Of a stretch of 53,462 bases of DNA, positions 34,531-41,725 are shown piece by piece (the first letter of the stretch is position 1; the number at the start of each line of letters is the position of its first letter). The DNA comes from Aquidulcibacter sp. GTDB taxonomy: Bacteria > Pseudomonadota > Alphaproteobacteria > Caulobacterales > Aquidulcibacteraceae. The notes beneath the pieces are model-generated. The model was not told the DNA's origin. It saw only the letters and a program-made list of their open reading frames with translations, and searched no databases. The stretch lies in NCBI RefSeq assembly GCF_020253525.1, contig NZ_JADCBK010000072.1:1-53462 (forward strand), written 5' to 3'. Made by a program: the position numbers and the translations under genes.

Positions 34531-35685
34531 ATGACTGAGCGACCCCTGTCCCGTGAAGAAGTTGATCTGTTCCTACGACTCCGACCCCATTCGCGGCGAG
34601 CATTCATGGCCGCATTTGGCGCGACTGCTGCCGCGCTCACTCTTTCGGGTTGTAAACCTGCTGAACCCGACGCAAAGACCGATGACAAGCTTGTCATCGA
34701 AGGTTCAGAGGGCAATAAGCTCGCCTTCTATAATTGGGATACGTATATCGGCGAAAACACGCTCGCAGACTTTAAGGCTGCTAGCGGTGTCGAGGTCAAT
34801 ATGACCCTATTTGCCAATAACGATGAACTCTTTGCGAAATTCCGCGCTGGCAATCCTGGTTTCGACGTGATCATGCCCTCAAATGAATACGTCGCCCGTA
34901 TGATTGAAGCTAAAATGCTGGCCCCCCTCGATCATGCCAAAATTCCTAACAAAAAGAACTTGTTGCCGGAATTCCAGGATGCTGACTTCGATCCGGGTCG
35001 CAAGTATTCGATGCCGTACACTTGGCTAGTTCTAGGTATTGGCTATCGTAAGTCTGCGATGAAAGGGGGTGTCATTCCAGACAGCTGGAAGTATCTCTAC
35101 GACAGCGACGAGTATAAAGGCCGCGTGTCCCTATTATCGGAAAGCGCCGACGTATTTCGCTTGGGCTTTAAATATTTGGGCAAGAGCGTCAATGACGCCA
35201 CACCGGAACTCATCAAACAAGTCGAGGATATGCTGATCAAGCAAAAGGTAAATATCAAGAACTTCCACGACGACAATGGCCAAGACCTTTTGATGTCTAA
35301 AGAAGTCGATATTGTGTTGGAGTATAACGGCGACATTGCACAGAAGGAGACAGAAGATCCTGATCTCGCTTTCGTGGTTCCAAAGGAAGGGTCGCTATTG
35401 AATTCGGATTGTATGTGCATCCCAACAGGGGCACCAAACCCAAATAACGCACATGCCTTCATCAACTTCTTATTGGATGGTCAAAATGGTGCAAACATCA
35501 CCAAAACCATTTTGTATCCAACGCCAAACGCTGCCGCCAAGGCGCTGATGGATGACACCTATAAGAACAACCCAACCATCTTCCCCCCAGCCGAAGTAAT
35601 GGCTAAGTGTGAGTATGGAAAATATGCAGGTTCCGAGATCACTCAGGCCTTTGAGGCCGCGATGACACGTGTTCGCGCCGCCTAA
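34531..35685 (+). CDS. PotD/PotF-type polyamine-binding lipoprotein of an ABC transporter
   Basis: 384 residues. The export signal is unusual: twin arginines at 22-23 (HSRRAFMAAFGATAAALTL) leading to a lipobox LSGC with C41, so a Tat-type lipoprotein is likely. The mature domain carries the PotD-like starts 'KLAFYNWDTYIGENTLADF', 'VEVNMTLFANNDELFAKF', 'FDVIMPSNEYVARMIEA' and 'EYNGDIAQ', as in spermidine/putrescine receptors. No permease or ATPase genes follow: the next feature is a strong terminator, so the rest of the transporter must be elsewhere. With the two ligases and the aminotransferase it resembles the Pseudomonas spu arrangement. Confidence 0.9.
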   Translation: MTERPLSREEVDLFLRLRPHSRRAFMAAFGATAAALTLSGCKPAEPDAKTDDKLVIEGSEGNKLAFYNWDTYIGENTLADFKAASGVEVNMTLFANNDELFAKFRAGNPGFDVIMPSNEYVARMIEAKMLAPLDHAKIPNKKNLLPEFQDADFDPGRKYSMPYTWLVLGIGYRKSAMKGGVIPDSWKYLYDSDEYKGRVSLLSESADVFRLGFKYLGKSVNDATPELIKQVEDMLIKQKVNIKNFHDDNGQDLLMSKEVDIVLEYNGDIAQKETEDPDLAFVVPKEGSLLNSDCMCIPTGAPNPNNAHAFINFLLDGQNGANITKTILYPTPNAAAKALMDDTYKNNPTIFPPAEVMAKCEYGKYAGSEITQAFEAAMTRVRAA

Positions 35686-35706
35686 GCGGCCGTTAATCTG
35701 GAGCTG

Positions 35707-35738
35707 AAAAGGGGTGTCGGTTTTCGGCACCCCTTTTT
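35707..35738 (+). terminator. Strong rho-independent terminator
   Basis: AAAAGGGGTG (35707-35716) pairs with CACCCCTTTT (35728-35737), loop of 11 nt (itself able to pair CGG/CCG partly), followed by T-rich sequence. It ends the GntR-to-binding-protein cluster 22 nt after the last stop codon. Confidence 0.9.
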
Positions 35739-35820
35739 GTTTGCCCTCAGTCGGGGCTAGGGCTAAAGTCCTCTTAGAACTCAGGCGTTCAGATCTGAGC
35801 AACAAACTAAGGGAGTGACC

Positions 35821-37074
35821 ATGACAAACGCTTACATCATTGACGCCTGCCGTACCCCTCGTGGAATCGGGAAAGTTGGCAAGGGCGCGCTCGCCCATCT
35901 GCATCCGCAGCATTTGGCCGCCACGGTCCTGAAGGCCATTGCAGATCGTAATGGTCTTGATACCGCCACGGTGGACGACATCATTTGGGGAACCAGTTCT
36001 CAACGGGGCGCGCAAAGCTGTGACCTTGGCCGGATGGCCGCCTTGGATGCAGGCTATGACATCAAAGCTTCTGGAGTGACCCTAGACCGCTTCTGTGGCT
36101 CTGGTATTACAACCGTCAATCTTGCCGCCGCTCAAATCATGGCCGGGATGGAGGATTGCGTCATTGCTGGTGGAACCGAGATGATGAGCTATACGGCCGC
36201 CACAGCCGATTTGACGGCCCCCCCTATGTTAGATGCAGGCAATAAAAGTTTGCGCGAAAAGCATCCTCAGTCCCAACAAGGCGTGTGCGCCGATGCTATA
36301 GCGACACTCGAGGGTATAGATCGTGACGCGGTTGATACCCTTGCCTTTGTCAGCCAACAGCGTGCAGCTAAAGCCATTTCTGAGGGGCGGTTTAATCGTT
36401 CTCTTGTGTCGGTTTATAACCAAGATGGCACGCTTGCATTGGATCATGACGAGTTTCCCCGCCCGCAGACGACCCTTGAAAGCCTAAATGGCCTCAAGAC
36501 CGTGTTCAACATGTGGGCAGAAATGAAGGTTGATGACACTGGTCGCACCTATGGTGATCTCATCACCAGCAAATACCCTCAGCTCAAGGGTGCAATGAAC
36601 CATGTCCACCATGCAGGAAATTCATCTGGAGTCGTTGATGGCGCTGCGGCACTACTCCTGACATCAGAGGGTTATGCAAAGGCCAAGGGCATGAAGCCGC
36701 GGGGTCGCATTGTGGCCACCGCTAATGTTGGTGATTGCCCAACATTAATGCTCAACGCGCCGGTCCCGGCAGCTAAAAAGGTTCTCGCGAAAGCGGGTTT
36801 AACGGTCGCGGATATCGACGTTTGGGAGATCAATGAAGCGTTTGCCGTTGTGGCAGAGAAATTCATTCGTGATCTTCAGCTCGATCGCAGCAAGGTCAAC
36901 ATCAATGGCGGCGCGATGGCGCTTGGCCATCCAATCGGGGCCACGGGTTCGATTCTGATCGGTATGGCACTCGACGAGTTGGAGCGGTCTGGCGGCCGCT
37001 ATGGTTTGATCACGATGTGTGCAGCCGGCGGCATGGCACCGGCCATCATCATCGAGCGTGTCAGCAGCTTCTAG
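35821..37074 (+). CDS. Acetyl-CoA C-acyltransferase (thiolase)
   Basis: Start ATG 35821 with GGGAG 5 nt upstream; the GTG at 35815 is the alternative. 417 residues. The acyl-accepting cysteine is C92 in '[16 protein letters not shown]'; the C-terminal catalytic motifs are '[18 protein letters not shown]' (His) and '[13 protein letters not shown]' (second Cys). Thiolases of this size cleave 3-ketoacyl-CoA or condense acetyl-CoA. No other beta-oxidation gene is adjacent, so the specific pathway is not shown. The gene converges on a histidine kinase: the sequence CTAG at 37071-37074 supplies a TAG stop to both. Confidence 0.92.
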   Translation: MTNAYIIDACRTPRGIGKVGKGALAHLHPQHLAATVLKAIADRNGLDTATVDDIIWGTSSQRGAQSCDLGRMAALDAGYDIKASGVTLDRFCGSGITTVNLAAAQIMAGMEDCVIAGGTEMMSYTAATADLTAPPMLDAGNKSLREKHPQSQQGVCADAIATLEGIDRDAVDTLAFVSQQRAAKAISEGRFNRSLVSVYNQDGTLALDHDEFPRPQTTLESLNGLKTVFNMWAEMKVDDTGRTYGDLITSKYPQLKGAMNHVHHAGNSSGVVDGAAALLLTSEGYAKAKGMKPRGRIVATANVGDCPTLMLNAPVPAAKKVLAKAGLTVADIDVWEINEAFAVVAEKFIRDLQLDRSKVNINGGAMALGHPIGATGSILIGMALDELERSGGRYGLITMCAAGGMAPAIIIERVSSF

Positions 37075-38519
37075 GCTTTATCCTCAGTCCTTCCGGCGAG
37101 CGAGGAGATTTCTTGCTCGCTGGTTGTTTCGAAGAAACGGGCGATTGTAAGCGTAAAAGTTGAGCCCTGACCAACTCGGCTAGCGACGATAAGGTCGCCT
37201 CCCATAAGATGAGCCAGCTTTTGACTGATCGCAAGGCCAAGTCCGGTGCCTTCGACGGAACGCGTGAAGCTTGTGTCGCTCTGAAAAAATGGCAGGAAGA
37301 TACGAGGGAGGTCCTCCTCCTTTATACCCACACCGGTATCTGCAACTTCAAACGCAATCCATTCGGCTTTTTGACCACTCGCCCTGCAGGTCAAAGTAAT
37401 GGTGCCACTGGTCGTAAACTTGGCTGCATTGGATAGGAGGTTCAACAGACATTGTCGCAGTTTCCCTTCATCATTGTAGGCCAATGGTTCTAAATCAGAT
37501 GCGATTTCTAGCTTGCACTTTGTATGGCTTGCCGCCGCTCTTGGGATAATGGCGTCAAGTGCTTCTTGGGCGATATGACGCACGTCAAACTGGCTGGGCC
37601 GACAGACTTGTTCATTGGCTTCCATCTTTGAGATGTCGAGCACTTCATTGATCAAACCCAACAAATGACGGGCCGCGTTGCGTATTTTCTCGAGATCTGC
37701 CTCAGTTGAGCCGAGATCTCCTGATCGGACATCCTCTCCCACCATTTCGGCATAACCAATCACAGCATTGAGTGGTGTACGTAACTCGTGACTCATGGTC
37801 GCCAAAAAGCGGGACTTGGCCCGATTAGCTTCCTCGGCTACCTTTACCGCTTCTTCTAACTCGCGGGTCCGTTGTACCACTCGTTCATCTAGCTCGTTCG
37901 CCAAGCGGAGTGCTTGGCCTTGAGCTTCAATCAAATCCTCTGAGGATTTGACCGATGCTCCAGTCAACACCACGGTATTGACGCAAAGTAAGAAGGCGAG
38001 AAAGCCCAAAAGATAACCGATCCAACCATCACCAAGACGAACCGCACACAGAACGACCGCCAAAGTTATCACTGGGAGGGTCTTATAGACCATGTTCCGG
38101 TCTAGAACATGCTGACCGCAGATAACCAAAAGGCTGCCGCAGGCAAAAATTAGTCCTAAGCTGGGCCCAGGGTCTGGTGCAAACGCAAGCGCTAAGAACG
38201 GGCAGGCATAAAGCGCGACCAAGCAAATAATTGCCCGAATAGTGAGCTGTTTGATGGCGGGTAAGTCTCGCGGATCGAGATCATCCGGATGATCTATTTT
38301 GTTGCTCAGCCAGCGATAGAATGTCCCTTCAATCGCCCAACCGATAGTCATGGCTGCAACACAGAAAATCCACCAAGGTCCTGGGACTGAAATTCCTACG
38401 GCAGTTGTGGCAACAAAAATCGATCCAATTCGCGTGACTGCGTGTTGACCCCACGCTTTATCTCTGCAGTGAACCAACGTCATATAGTCATGGTTCATAC
38501 GAAGTGCTTTGGCGTGCAT
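37071..38519 (-). CDS. Membrane sensor histidine kinase
   Basis: 482 residues (ATG 38495, MNHDYM, is an alternative start). About five to six hydrophobic segments between residues 31 and 187 form a membrane sensor, followed by a coiled-coil (190-235, ELDERVVQRTRELEEAVKVA), the HisKA domain with phospho-acceptor H244 in FLATMSHELRTPLN, and the HATPase domain with N-box 'QCLLNLLSNAAKFT', G1 'VADTGVGI' and G2 'GTGLGLAI'. No extracytoplasmic domain of size, so it probably senses within or near the membrane. No response regulator gene is adjacent. Confidence 0.92.
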   Translation of the reverse strand: MHAKALRMNHDYMTLVHCRDKAWGQHAVTRIGSIFVATTAVGISVPGPWWIFCVAAMTIGWAIEGTFYRWLSNKIDHPDDLDPRDLPAIKQLTIRAIICLVALYACPFLALAFAPDPGPSLGLIFACGSLLVICGQHVLDRNMVYKTLPVITLAVVLCAVRLGDGWIGYLLGFLAFLLCVNTVVLTGASVKSSEDLIEAQGQALRLANELDERVVQRTRELEEAVKVAEEANRAKSRFLATMSHELRTPLNAVIGYAEMVGEDVRSGDLGSTEADLEKIRNAARHLLGLINEVLDISKMEANEQVCRPSQFDVRHIAQEALDAIIPRAAASHTKCKLEIASDLEPLAYNDEGKLRQCLLNLLSNAAKFTTSGTITLTCRASGQKAEWIAFEVADTGVGIKEEDLPRIFLPFFQSDTSFTRSVEGTGLGLAISQKLAHLMGGDLIVASRVGQGSTFTLTIARFFETTSEQEISSLAGRTEDKA

Positions 38520-38753
38520 GGCGGTTTACCGGCTCAAGTCATCGTGAGTGAATGACTCATTTTCACGGTTACCGGTGTTTAAATCCTTAAACCGCCAGTA
38601 AACGAGGTCTTCCGGTTCAACGCGCGTTCAAAGACAATAGCGGCCTTAACAAAAGGTGTTTCAAACGAAAACGCAAATCCAAATTCAATTTGGACAGCCA
38701 AGATTGGCAATGTCGTTAAAATAAGATTCATTGCATGGTGGTAGTCTGCTACA

Positions 38754-41462
38754 ATGCTTGAAGCTATTTCTAAATTTTTGGACTTTGCTTTAGATCGCGC
38801 GGTGCCTGAGCCGGCGAGCTCACAAGCCGCAATTCGGATCACTGGGGTTCGGCAAGCGCTCAAGAATACACGGGTTCATTGGTCTGCAAGTCTTTTGAGT
38901 CACGGCTTGCTTAACGCCAGTATTGCTATGTCTGGGGCACCGGTTTGGGCGTGTCTGATCTTTCTTGCTAGTATTGCCTTTGATCGATATTTGAAGAGCT
39001 TCTCGAGCAAGTGGCTTGGCCGGATGAAGGCGGTTCAAGAGCCGGGACAATTATTGGCCGCTGCCCGTAAAGCCGAAGATCAATTGATTTTTGTCCTGAT
39101 TGCGCGCTGCGGCCTCGCTTGGGTTCCCTCAGTCGCCATTCTGATGGCCAGCCAGCAATCTGGTCTTAGCTACGCGGCGGCTGCAATCATGCTGGCTGCC
39201 AGCACGAATGTGTTCATTGCCCAAACCAACTCCCGTTTACGGATTATGGTGCTTGGCACATGGCCGATTTGGGCTGGCCTTTTAGGGTTTGGCTTATGGT
39301 TGGCCTTGCAGCCAGATGGCCTAGTTCTGGCAACCGTTACTGGAGCCTATTTTTGTTGCATGTTGTGGTTTGCACGCTACCTCAGTCAAGGGCAGGCACG
39401 CCTGCACACATTGCTCGTCGAAAAGGACAGTCACGCACAACAATTGGCAAATGCGCTCGAACGCCGTGACCGCGATGCGCATATGTTTGATCTCTTGGAG
39501 AGCGATCTTCCGATCGGGTTCTTCGACTTCGATGCGAAAACAAAAACCCTTTTCTGGTCCCCGGGAACCTTTCGCGCCTATGGACGTCAGCCGAATACTG
39601 GTGTGCCTAGTGCTCGAGAGCAACTCATGCAGGTTGCGCCGGAATTTCGTGGTGAGGCAAAGGAAAGCATTCTTCGCTTCAATCAGGTGGCTGGTGTGCA
39701 CAAATTTGTTATGCCCATCGTTGGAATGGATGGGGTAACGCGGCAGGTTGCGTCTATCGTTCACACAGTCCTCGACGAAGAAGGCCGCGTTTCGCAGATT
39801 TTTGGCATGGTTGACGATCAGACCGAGCTTCGGACACTTCTAACCCGTGCGGAACAGCTGGAAAATCGTCTGGAGACCGCCTTATTGAGTGGTTCTTCCA
39901 TGGTCTGGGATTTAGAACAGCCTGGGCACAAGATTACGGGCTTTGGCGCGGTTGAGCATTTCTTGCGGCCCGATCAGGATCGAAACGGCGATCTGATGGC
40001 CTCGTTTACACAGAATATCCTCGAAGAAGATCGTGAGCTCGTTCATCGGGTTACGCGGCAGGCGTACCTTGAAGGTCGTCCGCAAACGGTGGATTTCCGC
40101 TTTACACTCGATGGCGTCACAACGCGACATGGCCGCTCGATCGTCAGTGTTTTTGGCCGACCCGCATCGGGCGCTGGAACAATCCGGTCCTTTGTAACCG
40201 ACATCACTGACGACGTTGCTCGTCGGGAGGCGTTAGATCAAGCGCGTGCAAATGCTGAGCTTGCAAACATGGCAAAGAGTGCGTTCCTGGCCAATATGAG
40301 CCACGAAATACGGACGCCCTTAAATGGGATTGTGGCCATTGCCGGCGCCTTATCTCAAAGCGAACTCTCTGATTCCCAGCGTGAAATGGTCGATCTTGTT
40401 CGCCAGTCTGGTGTTTCGCTGGAGCGTGTTCTGAATGATATTCTCGATCTCGCGCGAGTGGAGTCCGGTCGCCTTGAAATTGAGGCGACACCATTCAGGT
40501 TATCCGATCTGATCACAGGGACATGCGCCCTTTTTGCTGTTCGTGCTGACGATAAAGGACTGAAGTTCTCCCAGCCTTGTCTGGAGTCTGATCATACTTG
40601 GCTAGTCGGGGATGCGGTCCGTATAAGGCAAATTCTAGCGAATTTCCTATCAAACGCGATTAAGTTTACAGCCACAGGGTCTGTAAAGCTTGCCGTCGAT
40701 ATGATGCCCGCCGACACCAGTGCATGCCGTCAGATGCGCCTGTCGATAGCGGTGACAGATACGGGGCCGGGCATTGAGTCCCATGATCTCGCGCGCTTGT
40801 TCAATCGTTTCGAGCAGATTGATGCATCCATTACCCGGGCCCATGGTGGCTCAGGGTTGGGATTGGCTATTTGCCAATCTCTGGCACAATTGATGGGCGG
40901 TACGGTTCATGCAGAGTCGGTCGTCGGTGTTGGATCGACCTTTTATTTGGAATTGACTCTGCCTCTTGCCGAGGCTCCAAGCACACCAATAGCGGGGTAT
41001 CGGGATTTATCTCGAGAAGGATTGAGCGAAGCAGCTCCAGACCGACTTCGCATATTGGCCGTTGATGACCACCCGACCAATCGTCGAGTCTTGCAATTGA
41101 TCTTGGAACCCTTGGGCGTTGAGTTGACATTGTGCGAAGACGGCCAACAAGCATTAGATGCCGCCCAACAGGAAGAATTTGACCTCGTTCTGATGGACTT
41201 GCAGATGCCTGTGATGGACGGCCTGACAGCGACGCGCATTCTGCGCGACCGTGAACAGACCAGCCAGCGGACGCGTATACCCATCATCGCTGTTTCGGCG
41301 AATGCAATGACGCACCATAAGGCTGAAGCCTTTGAAGCAGGAGCGGATTTGCACATCGCAAAGCCGTTTACGCCCGAGACGTTGATCTCTGGGATTGATG
41401 AGGCCTTGGCAATTGTCGGGTTAGCCGCCACCCAACCAAATAAGGCTGTCAAGGCGTCCTGA
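38754..41462 (+). CDS. Hybrid sensor histidine kinase with receiver domain
   Basis: 902 residues. N-terminal part (about 40-220) carries several hydrophobic helices similar in layout to the other kinase; a coiled linker leads to two PAS-like regions (about 245-350 and 370-490, 'FFDFDAKTKTLFWSPGTFRAYG'), the HisKA domain with H517 in FLANMSHEIRTPLNGI, HATPase (N-box near 632, 'LANFLSNAIKFT'; 'GGSGLGLAICQSLAQLMGG') and a C-terminal receiver with phospho-acceptor D815 in VLMDLQMPVMDG. It is transcribed divergently from the other kinase across a 234-bp region, with no stand-alone output regulator nearby. Confidence 0.93.
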   Translation: MLEAISKFLDFALDRAVPEPASSQAAIRITGVRQALKNTRVHWSASLLSHGLLNASIAMSGAPVWACLIFLASIAFDRYLKSFSSKWLGRMKAVQEPGQLLAAARKAEDQLIFVLIARCGLAWVPSVAILMASQQSGLSYAAAAIMLAASTNVFIAQTNSRLRIMVLGTWPIWAGLLGFGLWLALQPDGLVLATVTGAYFCCMLWFARYLSQGQARLHTLLVEKDSHAQQLANALERRDRDAHMFDLLESDLPIGFFDFDAKTKTLFWSPGTFRAYGRQPNTGVPSAREQLMQVAPEFRGEAKESILRFNQVAGVHKFVMPIVGMDGVTRQVASIVHTVLDEEGRVSQIFGMVDDQTELRTLLTRAEQLENRLETALLSGSSMVWDLEQPGHKITGFGAVEHFLRPDQDRNGDLMASFTQNILEEDRELVHRVTRQAYLEGRPQTVDFRFTLDGVTTRHGRSIVSVFGRPASGAGTIRSFVTDITDDVARREALDQARANAELANMAKSAFLANMSHEIRTPLNGIVAIAGALSQSELSDSQREMVDLVRQSGVSLERVLNDILDLARVESGRLEIEATPFRLSDLITGTCALFAVRADDKGLKFSQPCLESDHTWLVGDAVRIRQILANFLSNAIKFTATGSVKLAVDMMPADTSACRQMRLSIAVTDTGPGIESHDLARLFNRFEQIDASITRAHGGSGLGLAICQSLAQLMGGTVHAESVVGVGSTFYLELTLPLAEAPSTPIAGYRDLSREGLSEAAPDRLRILAVDDHPTNRRVLQLILEPLGVELTLCEDGQQALDAAQQEEFDLVLMDLQMPVMDGLTATRILRDREQTSQRTRIPIIAVSANAMTHHKAEAFEAGADLHIAKPFTPETLISGIDEALAIVGLAATQPNKAVKAS

Positions 41463-41551
41463 AGCCGAGCTCATTTTCATCTGTCTACAGACTAATGGAT
41501 GAGCTGAAGTGCTGCCTTCATTGGCGGCGTTTTGATGTGGTTGCAATAAAA

Positions 41552-41603
41552 CGGTCACACTCAATTTACAATTCTGTCACAGCGACTTTGTGAGACTGTC
41601 ACA
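41552..41603 (+). promoter_or_regulatory. Three direct repeats at 22-nt period, Pho-box-like
   Basis: CGGTCACA (41552-41559), CTGTCACA (41574-41581) and CTGTCACA (41596-41603) begin exactly 22 nt apart, two turns of the DNA helix, 120-170 nt before the lipoprotein gene. PhoB recognises TGTCA-containing direct repeats of 11-nt units; here the intermediate 11-nt units match poorly (AATTTACA shares four of eight bases). Phosphate control of the lipoprotein/TonB receptor pair is therefore a reasoned guess. GAGGGGAG just before the ATG is a strong ribosome binding site. Confidence 0.5.
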
Positions 41604-41725
41604 TCCAAGGACTAGGGAAACCCAGCACGAGCAGAATTGCGCCTACTTTCAAGAAAAGCACGCCTATTTGGGTATTTTCTACTGATTAAGGGGACGGCGG
41701 CGCAAAGGCCAGTGAGGGGAGTAGA

